A stretch of 64,000 bases of DNA from Streptomyces sp. NBC_01498 (GCF_036327775.1 NZ_CP109598.1:6491501-6555500), one strand, 5' to 3'. Counted from the stretch's first letter, positions 41,984 through 50,776 are shown. Notes: generated by a model from the sequence alone, not told the origin. A program made the numbers and translations.

Positions 41984-42020
41984 CTGCCCGGCGAGCGCCT
42001 GGAAGGCGCTCGCCGGGCAG
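41984..42020 (+). promoter_or_regulatory. perfect 17-bp stem hairpin in the dedA leader
   Basis: CTGCCCGGCGAGCGCCT (41984-42000), loop GGA, and its exact complement (42004-42020). A -10-like TAGGCT overlaps just upstream (41980-41985), so the hairpin would form at the very 5' end of the dedA mRNA or act as a DNA operator. The dedA ribosome-binding site lies 17 bp further on. Confidence 0.7.
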
Positions 42021-42049
42021 CGGCGCATCCGACAGAAAAGGAACCGGTC

Positions 42050-42733
42050 GTGCACGTCCAGGAATGGCTGGAGACCGTACCGGCGGTCAGCGTCTATGTG
42101 CTGGTCGGGGTGGTCATCGGGCTCGAAAGCCTCGGTATCCCACTGCCGGGCGAGATCGTTCTCGTCAGCTCGGCGCTGCTCGCCTCGCAGCACGGCGACA
42201 TCGACCCGTACATCCTCGGCGCCTGCGCCACCGCCGGCGCGATCATCGGCGACTCGATCGGCTACGCCATCGGCCGCCGGGGCGGCCGGCCGCTGCTCAC
42301 CTGGCTGGGCAACCGGTTCCCGAAGCACTTCGGCGAGGCGCAGATCGCCATGGCCGAGCGGTCGTTCCAGAAGTGGGGCATGTGGGCGGTCTTCTTCGGC
42401 CGTTTCGTCGCGCTGCTGCGGATCTTCGCCGGGCCCCTCGCGGGCGTGCTGCGGATGCCGTACTGGAAGTTCCTCATCGCCAACGTCCTGGGCGGAATCC
42501 TCTGGGCCGGCGGCACGACCGCGGTGATCTACTCGGTGGGCGTCGTCGCCGAGGCGTGGCTGAAGCGCTTCTCCTGGCTGGGCCTCGTCCTCGCCGTTCT
42601 CGTCGGGCTGACCTCGATGCTGGTCCTCAAGAACCGGGCGAAGAAGGCCGCGACCCAGGCCGAGGAGCGGGAGCAGGCGTCGGCCGCCGGGGCGGGCACG
42701 CCCGGTCCCGACACCGTCACCGTCGCCGACTGA
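42050..42733 (+). CDS. DedA family membrane protein
   Basis: A 227-residue polytopic protein of the DedA/SNARE-associated family: VYVLVGVVIGLESLGIPLPG with the conserved E and PGE, GDSIGYAIGRRGGRPLL, and the core FGRFVALLRIFAGPLAGVLR carrying the Arg and Pro needed in DedA transporters. Members flip undecaprenyl phosphate or other lipids or support proton-dependent homeostasis. AAAAGGA lies 8 nt before the GTG at 42050. A strong hairpin sits in its leader. The cytoplasmic tail is acidic and Ala/Gly-rich. Confidence 0.93.
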   Translation: MHVQEWLETVPAVSVYVLVGVVIGLESLGIPLPGEIVLVSSALLASQHGDIDPYILGACATAGAIIGDSIGYAIGRRGGRPLLTWLGNRFPKHFGEAQIAMAERSFQKWGMWAVFFGRFVALLRIFAGPLAGVLRMPYWKFLIANVLGGILWAGGTTAVIYSVGVVAEAWLKRFSWLGLVLAVLVGLTSMLVLKNRAKKAATQAEEREQASAAGAGTPGPDTVTVAD

Positions 42734-42761
42734 CCACCGCCGCAGACTCCTTCGCCGGGCG

Positions 42762-43391
42762 TCAGCCCGCCGGGCGGTCGTTCGCGCCCACGGAGCCGGG
42801 CACCGAACCGGGCACGGACCCGCGTTCGGAGCCGGGCACGGACCCGGGTGAGGAGCCCGGCTCGGATCCGCGTACGGACCGGTGGCGCTCCGCGAGGTCC
42901 AGATAGACCGCCGCGTTGAGCCTGATGCCCTCGATCTCCTCCTCGGTCAGCTCCCGCTTCACCCGGGCGGGCACCCCCGCGACCAGCGAGCCCGGCGGCA
43001 CCCGCATGCCCTCCGGCACCAGCGCCTGGGCCGCGACGAGTGAACCGGCCCCGATGTGCGCCCCGTTGAGGACGGTGGCCCCCATGCCGACCAGCACGTC
43101 GTCCTCGACGGTGCAGCCGTGCAGCACCGCGTTGTGACCCACCGACACGCGCTCGCCGATGGTGACGGGGCGGCCCGGGTCGACATGGACGGTGCAGTTG
43201 TCCTGGATGTTGCTGTCCGCCCCGACGACGACCGGCCCGCCGTCCGCCCGCAGCACCGTGTGGTACCAGACGCTCGCACCGGCCGCCAGGGTGACCTCGC
43301 CCAGCACCACCGCCGTCGGTGCCACGAACGCCGCCGGATGCACCACCGGCTCCTTCCCGCCCACCGCCGCGACCAGCGCCCGATCCGTCAT
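42762..43391 (-). CDS. gamma-carbonic anhydrase family protein (left-handed beta-helix)
   Basis: A 209-residue trimeric hexapeptide-repeat protein of the YrdA/PaaY/gamma-CA type: VHPAAFVAPTAVVLGEVTLA, SVWYHTVLRADGGPVVVG, SNIQDNCTVHVDPGRP and VGHNAVLHGCTVEDDVLVGM, with the three expected metal His residues. After the C-terminal helix (NAAVYLDLAERHRSVR) comes an unusual tail of SEPGSSPGSVPGSERGSVPG-type repeats encoded by near-identical 18-bp units, absent from typical members. ATG at 43391; the function may be carbonic anhydrase or an acyl/ferripyochelin-binding relative. Confidence 0.9.
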   Translation of the reverse strand: MTDRALVAAVGGKEPVVHPAAFVAPTAVVLGEVTLAAGASVWYHTVLRADGGPVVVGADSNIQDNCTVHVDPGRPVTIGERVSVGHNAVLHGCTVEDDVLVGMGATVLNGAHIGAGSLVAAQALVPEGMRVPPGSLVAGVPARVKRELTEEEIEGIRLNAAVYLDLAERHRSVRGSEPGSSPGSVPGSERGSVPGSVPGSVGANDRPAG

Positions 43392-43564
43392 CCGTCTCTC
43401 CTCCGTCCGCCCGGCGCGCGCGGGATCCGCGCGTACCGGAACCGTAGGCGACGGACCGCCGCGCCCCGGCGGCAGGTCGGCCAGAACCCGCCCCTCGGAA
43501 CTGACGGGCATTCAATAACCTGGTGGCTCCCGCACGTTGCCGTCGCATCGACCGAGGGAGCTCC

Positions 43565-44791
43565 ATGTCCACGGCACCACAGGTCCCCGACATCCTCTCG
43601 GCCGAGTTCGCCGGGAACCCGTATCCCGCCTACCGCCGGATGCGCGAGAGCGCCCCGCTCATCTGGCACGAGGCCACCCGCAGCTACCTCATCTCGCGGT
43701 ACGAGGACGTGGAGCGGGCCTTCAAGGACAGGGCGTCGGCGTTCACCACCGACAACTACCACTGGCAGGTCGAGCCCGTGCACGGGAAGACGATCCTCCA
43801 GCTGAGCGGCCGGGACCACGCCGTACGCCGCGCCCTCGTCGCGCCCGCCTTCCGGGGTACCGACCTGGAGAAGAAGTTCCTGCCGGTCATCGAGAGCAAC
43901 GCCCGCCGGCTCATCGACACCTTCCGGCACACCGGACGCGCCGACCTGGTGGACGACTTCGCGACCCGCTTCCCCGTCGACGTCATCGCCGACATGCTCG
44001 GGCTCGACAAGGCCGACCACGCCCGCTTCCACCGGTGGTACAGCGCCGTCATCGCGTTCCTCGGCAATCTCTCCGGCGACCCCGAGGTGACCGCGGCCGG
44101 CGCGCGGACCCGGACCGAGTTCGCCGAGTACATGATCCCGATCATCCGGGCCCGCCGGGAGAACCCGGGCGACGACCTGCTCTCCACGCTCTGCGCCGCC
44201 GAGGTCGACGGGGTGCGGATGAGCGACGAGGACATCAAGGCGTTCTGCAGCCTGCTCCTCGCGGCGGGCGGCGAGACCACCGACAAGGCCATCGCCTCGA
44301 TCTTCGCCAATCTGCTGACGCACCCGGAACAGCTCGCCGCCGTACGGGAGGACCGGAGCCTGATCGACCGGGCGTTCGCCGAGACCCTGCGGTACACCCC
44401 GCCGGTGCACATGATCATGCGGCAGACCGCCGAGGAGGTCACGCTCAGCGGTGGCACGATCCCGCCGGGCGCCACCGTCACCTGTCTGATCGGCGCCGCC
44501 AACCGGGACGGCGACCGTTTCACCGACCCGGACACCTTCAACCTGTTCCGGGACGACCTCACGACCACCACCGCGTTCTCCGCAGCCGCCGACCATCTGG
44601 CGTTCGCGCTCGGACGGCACTTCTGCGTGGGTGCGCTGCTGGCCAGGGCGGAGGTCCGGACCGGGGTGGGGCAACTCCTCGACGCCATGCCCGATCTGCG
44701 GCTGGCGGACGGTTTCGAACCGGCCGAGCACGGGGTGTTCACGCGCGGTCCCCGGTCGCTGCCGGTGGAGTTCTCCCCGGTCAGCGGCTGA
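43565..44791 (+). CDS. cytochrome P450 (CYP154/CYP156-like)
   Basis: A 408-residue soluble class-I P450. I-helix oxygen-binding LLAAGGETTDKAIA, K-helix ExxR as FAETLRYTPPVHMIMR, and heme-binding HLAFALGRHFCVGALLARAE with the ligand Cys are all intact. GAGGGAG precedes the ATG at 43565. It is convergent with a CYP157-type P450 at the end of the conservon, matching the known pairing of an ordinary P450 with CYP157 at such loci. Redox partners are not encoded nearby. The substrate is unknown. Confidence 0.9.
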   Translation: MSTAPQVPDILSAEFAGNPYPAYRRMRESAPLIWHEATRSYLISRYEDVERAFKDRASAFTTDNYHWQVEPVHGKTILQLSGRDHAVRRALVAPAFRGTDLEKKFLPVIESNARRLIDTFRHTGRADLVDDFATRFPVDVIADMLGLDKADHARFHRWYSAVIAFLGNLSGDPEVTAAGARTRTEFAEYMIPIIRARRENPGDDLLSTLCAAEVDGVRMSDEDIKAFCSLLLAAGGETTDKAIASIFANLLTHPEQLAAVREDRSLIDRAFAETLRYTPPVHMIMRQTAEEVTLSGGTIPPGATVTCLIGAANRDGDRFTDPDTFNLFRDDLTTTTAFSAAADHLAFALGRHFCVGALLARAEVRTGVGQLLDAMPDLRLADGFEPAEHGVFTRGPRSLPVEFSPVSG

Positions 44792-44873
44792 CCCGCTCGT
44801 ACGGTGCCGCTGCCGGCCAACCCCGGCTCGGGGCGTCATGGGCACGGGTGCACGGGTGCAGGGGTGCGCGGGT

Positions 44874-44902
44874 GTACGGCGGCCGGGCCCCGGCCGCCGT
44901 AC
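44874..44902. terminator. bidirectional terminator between the two P450 genes
   Basis: GTACGGCGGCCGG (44874-44886), loop GCC, and CCGGCCGCCGTAC (44890-44902) form a perfect 13-bp stem between convergent genes. It is preceded by short GGGTGCAC-type repeats (44841-44873). Confidence 0.8.
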
Positions 44903-44907
44903 GGGGT

Positions 44908-46308
44908 TCACCCCACCACGGGCGTGAACTCCACCGGCAGCGCCGTCAGTCCCCGCATCCAGATCGACGGGCGCCATCTCAACTCGTGCGGTTCCACGGC
45001 CAGAACGACGTCCGGCAGCCGCTCCAGCAGCGTCTCGACCGCCGTACGGGCCACGACGTCGGCCAGCAGCGGCGCCGGATAGGGGCAGCGGTGCTCGCCG
45101 TTGCTGAACGACAGATGCGCCGAGTTCTCCGCGCCCACATGGCCCTCGGGCCAGATCCCCGGGTCGGTGTTGGCCGCCGCGAGCCCCAGGACCAGACAGT
45201 CGCCCGCCCGGATGTGCCGCCCGCCGAGCTGGGTGTCGCGGACCGCCCACCGGCCGATGAAATTCTGCGTCGGGGTGTCCAGCCACAGCACCTCGTTGAG
45301 CGCCTGCCCGACACTCAGCCGCCCGCCCGACACATTGAGCGCGAAGCGGTCGTCGGTCAGCAGCAGACGCAGCGTGTTGCAGATCCAGTTGGCCGTCGGC
45401 TGCTGCGCCGCCGCGATGACCGAGATCAGATCCTGCACGATCTCGTCGTCCGCCAGCCCCGCCGGGTGGCCCAGCATCCGTGAGGTGACGTCGGAGCCGG
45501 GCCGTACCCGCTTCTCCGTCACCATCCGCCCGATGCGCTCGCCCACCCGTACGTACGCCGAGACCGGGTCGTCGCCCTCCGCCGCGTCCAGCGACACCCG
45601 CAGATCCCGCACCAGCTCGTCGGTGTCGGCGCTCCCGGCCGGCATGCCGCACATCTGGACGGCGGCCCGCATCGGCAGCGCGTGGGCGTACGCGGCCATC
45701 AGCTCGGCCCGCCCGGCGCCCGCGAACGCGTCGATCAGCTCCTCGGCGATCAGCCGGCAGTCCTGGGCCAGTTCGAACTGGTCGACCCCCTCCAGCGCCT
45801 CCGTGATCACACCGGCCCGCCGCCGGTGCTCGGCGCCCTCGGCGAACAGCACGGACGGCTGATGGCCCACGTACGGCAGCAGGGGCCAGCCCGGCGGGAT
45901 CGCGGCCCACTGGTTCCAGCGGCGGGAGTCCCGCGCGAACAGCTCGTCGTGGCCGGTCACATAGCCGACCTCGGAGTAACCCAGCACCAGCCAGGCGGGG
46001 ATCCCGCCGTCGAGCAGCACCGGCGCGACCGGGCCGTGCTCACGGCGCAGGCTGCGGTAGAGCTGCGACGGCGTCTGCTGGTACTCCAGACCGCTCAGCG
46101 GCACCGAGTCGGGATGCGCGGCCGGGCAGCCGGACGGCGGCCCGGCCTCCGGGAACGGGCCCGGCGGGCCGGGGGTCCCGAGAGGGTCCGGCGTTCCGAG
46201 GGGCCCGGGGGGTCCGAGGGAGCCGACGGGGTCGGGAGGGCCGGGGGATCCGGGGGCTTCACCGAAGGGGATCTGCGGATCGGTCGTCGGGGGATACGGA
46301 TCGGTCAT
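44908..46308 (-). CDS. cvnE: CYP157-type cytochrome P450 of the conservon (CvnE)
   Basis: A 466-residue P450. A Pro/Gly-rich N-terminus of about 65 residues precedes the fold (LEYQQTPSQLYRSLRREHGP). The I-helix region reads ISVIAAAQQPTANWICNTLR, without the usual acid-Thr pair. At the K-helix, where P450s have ExxR, the sequence is EVLW (ALNEVLWLDTPTQNF), so the near-universal Arg is Trp. The heme loop SFSNGEHRCPYPAPLL keeps the Cys. CYP157 enzymes are known for losing the ExxR arginine. The ATG overlaps the cvnD stop (ATGA), so the gene is part of the conservon operon. Confidence 0.92.
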   Translation of the reverse strand: MTDPYPPTTDPQIPFGEAPGSPGPPDPVGSLGPPGPLGTPDPLGTPGPPGPFPEAGPPSGCPAAHPDSVPLSGLEYQQTPSQLYRSLRREHGPVAPVLLDGGIPAWLVLGYSEVGYVTGHDELFARDSRRWNQWAAIPPGWPLLPYVGHQPSVLFAEGAEHRRRAGVITEALEGVDQFELAQDCRLIAEELIDAFAGAGRAELMAAYAHALPMRAAVQMCGMPAGSADTDELVRDLRVSLDAAEGDDPVSAYVRVGERIGRMVTEKRVRPGSDVTSRMLGHPAGLADDEIVQDLISVIAAAQQPTANWICNTLRLLLTDDRFALNVSGGRLSVGQALNEVLWLDTPTQNFIGRWAVRDTQLGGRHIRAGDCLVLGLAAANTDPGIWPEGHVGAENSAHLSFSNGEHRCPYPAPLLADVVARTAVETLLERLPDVVLAVEPHELRWRPSIWMRGLTALPVEFTPVVG

Positions 46309-46919
46309 GGCGTCAACTCCCGTGCCATCGCCAGTTCGTACAGGTGGTCCACGAGGGCGATCAGGACACTCTTGCCGGACGAGCGGACCCGCGCGTCGCA
46401 GTTGATCAGCGGTACATGGCCGGGCAGCGACAGCGCCTGCCGGATCTCGTCCAGCGAGAACGCGGAGACGTCGTCGTCGAACCGGTTGACCGCCACCACG
46501 AACGGCGTCCGGTGGTGCTCCAGCCGGTCGATGGCGTACCAGGACTCGCTCATCCGCCGGGTGTCGACCAGGACGACCGCGCCCAGCGTGCCGGAGAAGA
46601 GCCGGTCCCAGAGGAACCAGAACCGCTCCTGGCCCGGAGCGCCGAACAGGTACAGCACCACGCGGTCGGTGAGGCTGATCCGGCCGAAGTCGAAGGCGAC
46701 CGTGGTCGTGGTCTTCGTGGTCAGCCCGGCGGTCTCGTCCACCCCGACCCCCGCCTGGGTCATCACCTCCTCCGTGTTGAGCGGACGGATCTCGCTCACC
46801 GAACGGACGAGGGTCGTCTTGCCGGCCCCGAAGCCGCCCACGATCACGACCTTCAGTCCGGTCTCGGCGGAATCGGCCAGCGGGGTGCGGGCGGGCGGTT
46901 CAGAGAGCGCGGAGTCCAT
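46305..46919 (-). CDS. cvnD: conservon small GTPase CvnD
   Basis: A 204-residue Ras-like GTPase of the ATP/GTP-binding CvnD family: P-loop IVGGFGAGKTTLVRSVSEI, switch II LFGAPGQERFWFLWD, and the guanine-specificity motif as VNRFDD. CvnD proteins bind guanine nucleotides and associate with CvnA-C in a membrane complex proposed to act like a eukaryotic G-protein-coupled system. Its start lies inside the 3' end of cvnC (20-bp overlap) and its stop overlaps cvnE, consistent with a single transcript. Confidence 0.94.
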   Translation of the reverse strand: MDSALSEPPARTPLADSAETGLKVVIVGGFGAGKTTLVRSVSEIRPLNTEEVMTQAGVGVDETAGLTTKTTTTVAFDFGRISLTDRVVLYLFGAPGQERFWFLWDRLFSGTLGAVVLVDTRRMSESWYAIDRLEHHRTPFVVAVNRFDDDVSAFSLDEIRQALSLPGHVPLINCDARVRSSGKSVLIALVDHLYELAMARELTP

Positions 46920-47259
46920 GGAGCACCTCCTTCAAGAGGTCCGCATCGGGCAGGAAGGAGGCGGACCGCGTCACACCGGGACGCCGGGCGGTGATCCGGC
47001 CGGTCGCGTGGAGATCGCCGAGGAGAATCCGTACGACCGTCACGGGCAGCCGCAGCTCGGCCGAGATCTCCACGACCGCCGTGGGACGGCGGCAGAGTTC
47101 GAGGATCGCGTGGTGCTCCGACGGTGTCCCCGGCGTCGGCGCGCACTCGCTGACGATCAGGCTGACCAGGTCGAACGTGTCGTGATCGACGAGGCTGCGG
47201 CCCCCGGTGACGGTGTACAGCCGGTGCGGGTCGCCGGTGTCGACGGGCCCCCGGATCAC
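46900..47259 (-). CDS. cvnC: conservon DUF742 protein CvnC
   Basis: A 119-residue DUF742 protein with the winged-helix-like core LCRRPTAVVEISAELRLPVT, VVRILLGDLHATGRI, and the N-terminal signature HRLYTVTGGRSLVDHDTFDL. The GTG at 47259 overlaps the cvnB stop by 4 bp and the 3' end overlaps cvnD by 20 bp. In characterised conservons CvnC joins the CvnA/B/D complex; its precise role is unknown. Confidence 0.93.
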   Translation of the reverse strand: MIRGPVDTGDPHRLYTVTGGRSLVDHDTFDLVSLIVSECAPTPGTPSEHHAILELCRRPTAVVEISAELRLPVTVVRILLGDLHATGRITARRPGVTRSASFLPDADLLKEVLHGLRAL

Positions 47260-47687
47260 GACGACGCGGCTTCGGGGGAGACCGGGTTCCGGGGCTCGGC
47301 CCGCAGATGCTCACCGATCTGGTCGACCAGTTCGGTCATCCGGTGGCCCACCACACCCGGGTCGGCGCCGTCCTCGGCGACCACCGCGAGATGCGCGCCG
47401 TCGCCCGCCTCCACGATGAAGAGCAGCCCGCCGTGGAACTCCGTCATCGAATGGCGTACCCCGCCCGTGCCGTTGCCGAACTCGACGGACGCGCCCTGCG
47501 CGAGCGCCTGGATTCCGGAACAGATCGCCGCGAGCTGGTCGGCCTGGTCGAGCGTCAGATGACGGCTCCAGCAGAGCTTGAGCCCGTCGCGGGAGAGCAC
47601 CAGGGCGTGCCGGGTGCCGGGGGTGCGCTCCAGCAGGCCCTCCAGGAGCCAGGACAGGCTGGTGTCGGTCGTTGCCAAGGGGTGCAT
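47256..47687 (-). CDS. cvnB: conservon roadblock/LC7 protein CvnB
   Basis: A 143-residue roadblock/LC7 domain protein: LSWLLEGLLERTPGTRHALV, the central LDQADQLAAICSGIQALAQG and LLFIVEAGDGAHLAVVAED. Roadblock proteins act as GTPase regulators or scaffolds (MglB-like); here the partner would be CvnD. It lies 201 bp downstream of cvnA, a longer gap than in the rest of the cluster, and could have its own promoter. Confidence 0.94.
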   Translation of the reverse strand: MHPLATTDTSLSWLLEGLLERTPGTRHALVLSRDGLKLCWSRHLTLDQADQLAAICSGIQALAQGASVEFGNGTGGVRHSMTEFHGGLLFIVEAGDGAHLAVVAEDGADPGVVGHRMTELVDQIGEHLRAEPRNPVSPEAASS

Positions 47688-47888
47688 GGGTCGCGTGGGG
47701 CGGGCCGGCCGGGGGAAGCCGTTGATCCGCCCGTGCCTCCGATCTCATGGGTCTCGATTGCTCACAGGGGCCCCGGGGCCGGCGGATTCGGCGCCGGCGG
47801 CGCTTCTTCGCGACGGCCGACCGTCGGCCGGCCGCGCGGGGCTCCGTACGGAGCCGGGTGCGGCTCCGTACGGGAAACGAGGCGCGCC

Positions 47889-49673
47889 TCAGGAGGTGTC
47901 GCCGGACGTCGGTCCCGGCCTCGGTACCTTCGGGCCGGAGGCGCCGGACGCGCCGTCCGCCGGGAGCCGCGCGCGGTGGAAGGCGCCGAACCGGGTTCCG
48001 GCGTCACGGCCGAGGCGTCCGCGCGACGCGGTGCCGGGGTACGCCGTACGGTCCGCGTCGCCCGCCCCGTCGGCGGGTGGTCTGTCCCGGTCGGCCGCCG
48101 CCATGGTGCGCCCCGGTGGCCGTACGGGCAGCCCGCCCGGAGTCGCCACCCGGGGGCCGCCGACGGGCGGCTCGGGCGGGACCGGCGGGGTGGGTGACGG
48201 CGGGGGCGGCGCCGACGACGCGGGCAGCGCGGGCCGGCGGCGGCCCACGGGTGCGGTGAGGGCGGGGGCGGTGACCGTGGCCGTCGGTACGGGAGCGGCG
48301 TGCCGTCCCTGCCGGGGAGCGGTGTTCCGGGGCTGGGCGAGCAGCTGGGGCGGGAAGAGCACGACGACGCCCGTGCCGCCGCGTGAGGAGGGACGGAAGT
48401 TGACGCTCAGGTGGTACTTGGCGGCGAGACGTCCGACGACGGCGAGACCGAGCCGGGTGCCCTGGAGGGTCGCCAGGTCGTTGGAGCGCCCCGACACCGA
48501 CTCCTCGGCGCGCCGCATGGCCGCGTCGGCCATCTTGAGGCCGCTGTCCTCGATGGTCACGACGATCCCGGCGGAGCGCTCCTCGACGTAGACGTGCACC
48601 TCGTCGATCGGCGGGCTGAAGTTGGCGGCGTTGTCCATGAGTTCGGCCAGCAGGTGCATCACGCCCTCGGCGGCGAACCCGGCGACGGCGGCCGTGCTGG
48701 AGCAGTGCAGACGCACCCGCTGGTAGGCCGCGATCCGCCCGACGGCGCCGCGCAGGATGTTCTCCATCACGATCGGCTTGTTCCAGGCGCGGCTCGCCCG
48801 GCCGCCCATCAGCAGCGCCAGCCGGTCGGTCATCAGACCGAGCTGGGAGGTGTTGTGGTCGAGCGTCAGCAGATCGCCGAAGACCTCCTCGCCGTGCCGC
48901 TCCTGCATCTCCCGGAGGTCGGCGAGCATGCTGACGGCCTTGGCCTGCACCCGGCTCAGGGCCTTGGCACTGGCCGCCTCGGCGGCGGCGCCACGCCGCT
49001 CGCTGCGCGCGAAGTCCCGTACGACCGAGTCGGCCAGCACCCGCAGACGGGGGTCGGCGGGACGCTTCAGATCAGCCAGCACCGTGTTGGCGGCGCGGCC
49101 CGCGCGCAGGGCGCCGAGGGCGGTGGGCAGGGTGACCGTCGACAGAAGATCCAGGTCGTCGGCGATCCGGGCCAGCCCGGCCACGGCCGCCTCCCGGTCG
49201 GCCGCCGCGGTCGCGGCACGGCGCTCGCCCCACTCCACCTCGGTGGCGAACGTCCGCAGGGCGTACCGGAGTTGGGGGTCGGAGGGCGGGGGAGCGGCGG
49301 CCAGCGCCTCCTCGGCGCTCGCCCCCTCGCGCAGCCGCTCGGCCACGGCGGGCAGTGTGACGTTCACCAGATGGGCCGACTCCGCGCCGAGTCTGCCCAG
49401 TTGGGCGTGGAGCGCCTGGAGTTCGCCGTCGGCCGCCATCGATCCGCGGCGTCGGCGCCGCAGTGTCAGCGTGGCGCCGGCCACCACCAGGGCGAGGATC
49501 GTCCAGGCCACGGCGAGCGGGACGACCAGCCAGGCGCGCGCGGGCGCGGGGGCGGCGGCGGTGACCGCGCCGGCCGCCGCGCCCGTCATGAGCAGCAGGA
49601 CGGGCGGTCCGGCGGCCGACAGCGGGCGCGTCGTCGGTACGCGGTGGGGGCTCGGTGCGACAGGCACGGACAT
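47889..49673 (-). CDS. cvnA: conservon sensor-kinase-like protein CvnA
   Basis: A 594-residue membrane sensor with a histidine-kinase-like ATPase domain. Two N-terminal hydrophobic segments (PPVLLLMTGAAAGAVTAA, WLVVPLAVAWTILALVVAGA) are followed by a helical linker, a dimerisation-type helix containing DLLTLDHNTSQLGLMTDRLA, and an ATP-binding domain with ELMDNAANFSPP (N box), TIEDSGLKM and GTRLGLAVVGRLA. A Pro/Ala-rich, probably disordered tail of about 150 residues ends the protein. It heads the cvn operon; a candidate operator lies at 49718-49739. Confidence 0.93.
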   Translation of the reverse strand: MSVPVAPSPHRVPTTRPLSAAGPPVLLLMTGAAAGAVTAAAPAPARAWLVVPLAVAWTILALVVAGATLTLRRRRRGSMAADGELQALHAQLGRLGAESAHLVNVTLPAVAERLREGASAEEALAAAPPPSDPQLRYALRTFATEVEWGERRAATAAADREAAVAGLARIADDLDLLSTVTLPTALGALRAGRAANTVLADLKRPADPRLRVLADSVVRDFARSERRGAAAEAASAKALSRVQAKAVSMLADLREMQERHGEEVFGDLLTLDHNTSQLGLMTDRLALLMGGRASRAWNKPIVMENILRGAVGRIAAYQRVRLHCSSTAAVAGFAAEGVMHLLAELMDNAANFSPPIDEVHVYVEERSAGIVVTIEDSGLKMADAAMRRAEESVSGRSNDLATLQGTRLGLAVVGRLAAKYHLSVNFRPSSRGGTGVVVLFPPQLLAQPRNTAPRQGRHAAPVPTATVTAPALTAPVGRRRPALPASSAPPPPSPTPPVPPEPPVGGPRVATPGGLPVRPPGRTMAAADRDRPPADGAGDADRTAYPGTASRGRLGRDAGTRFGAFHRARLPADGASGASGPKVPRPGPTSGDTS

Positions 49674-50032
49674 TCCGTGGTCCCTCGGTGGTCGAGTGCG
49701 GGGGATGCGGGCAGGCCGGTCGACCGGCGCGCGTCGACCGCGGGGCGGGCACCGGTCACCGGGGGGACGGTGAGGAGTCCGGGTCCTGCTCGGGCATTCA
49801 CGCTACGCACGCGGCGCGGTCCGGGGGCCCTGCCGCGTGCCGGTGCCCACCAACGAGGGAGTCGACGGCGAACTCGCCTCCACGGAGCCGGAGTCGTGGT
49901 AAGCGCGGGGCGGCCGGGGCGCCGCCGACCAGGGGAGGCCGGAGAGGTGGCGTGACGCGCGGCGGGTGCCGTGGGGTGAACGTCACAGCGCCGGGCCCCG
50001 GCCCGCCCCGGCCGCGCCGATACCGTGGGCGG
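49674..50032. other. divergent intergenic region cvnA / acyltransferase
   Basis: There is no gene in this 359-bp stretch. It contains the inverted repeat at 49718-49739 near cvnA, and at its right end TACCGT (50021-50026), a -10-like box 7 bp before the acyltransferase GTG. Confidence 0.45.
49718..49739. promoter_or_regulatory. perfect inverted repeat upstream of the conservon
   Basis: GGTCGAC (49718-49724), 8 bp, GTCGACC (49733-49739). It lies 45 bp upstream of cvnA and is a candidate operator for the conservon. Confidence 0.4.
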
Positions 50033-50776
50033 GTGCCCAAGAGCAGAGTGCCGTTCCCCTCGCCGAGTGCCTGGCGCCGCCGTCTGGTCACGCGCGCCGT
50101 CCGGGGCGGCTGGCGCTGGATCCAGGAGGCGGGAGCGGTCAGCGCCGAGCGTCCGGGCCGGCTGCGCTTCGCCCGGATCGGCACCGGGACCCGGCTCGCG
50201 TTCCCCCAGGGAACCGTCTTCGGGGAGCCGTGGATCGAGCTGGGCGACCACTGCGTCATAGGCGAACACGTCACGCTGACCGCCGGGATGATGCCCGGAC
50301 TCGACCTGGGCCCGGAGCCGATCCTGCGGCTCGGGGACGGCGTCGTACTCGGCCGTGGCAGTCATGTGGTCGCCGACACGGCGGTCACCATCGGCTCGGA
50401 CACCTACTGCGGGCCGTATGTGTACATCACGTCGACCAACCACAGTTACGACGACCCGACGGTGCCCGTGGGCAGGCAGTGGCCCCGGATCGAGCCGGTC
50501 ACCGTGGGGCCCGGCTGCTGGCTGGGAACCGGCGCGGTGATCCTGCCCGGGGCCCGGCTGGGCCGTAACGCGGTGGTGGCGGCGGGGGCCGTCGTACGGG
50601 GTGAGGTGCCCGACCACGCGGTGGTCGCGGGGGCGCCCGCCCGCGTCGTACGGAGCTGGGACCCGGAGCACGGCTGGCAGCCGCCGCTGCGTACGCCCCC
50701 GCCCGTACCGATTCCGGAGGGCATCACCCCCGAGCAGCTGCTGGCACTGGCCGAACCGGATCCGGACACGGGCTGA
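50033..50776 (+). CDS. hexapeptide-repeat acyltransferase (maltose/CapG-type)
   Basis: A 247-residue left-handed beta-helix transferase: GTVFGEPWIELGDHCVIGEH, LRLGDGVVLGRGSHVVADTA, the catalytic-His segment TSTNHSYDDPTVPVGRQWPR, and the coil end GCWLGTGAVILPGARLGRNA with VVAGAPARVVRSWD. It would acetylate a sugar or polysaccharide unit in the cytoplasm. A basic N-terminal segment of about 45 residues (RRRLVTRAVRGGWRWIQEAG) precedes the fold and could be a membrane-associating helix. A leaderless GTG start is suggested by the close -10 box. Confidence 0.88.
   Translation: MPKSRVPFPSPSAWRRRLVTRAVRGGWRWIQEAGAVSAERPGRLRFARIGTGTRLAFPQGTVFGEPWIELGDHCVIGEHVTLTAGMMPGLDLGPEPILRLGDGVVLGRGSHVVADTAVTIGSDTYCGPYVYITSTNHSYDDPTVPVGRQWPRIEPVTVGPGCWLGTGAVILPGARLGRNAVVAAGAVVRGEVPDHAVVAGAPARVVRSWDPEHGWQPPLRTPPPVPIPEGITPEQLLALAEPDPDTG

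Noticed and set aside
46131..46300. GC-rich repeats suggesting a repeat element
   Set aside because: They encode the Pro/Gly-rich N-terminus of the CYP157-type protein in frame, so they are explained as coding low-complexity sequence.
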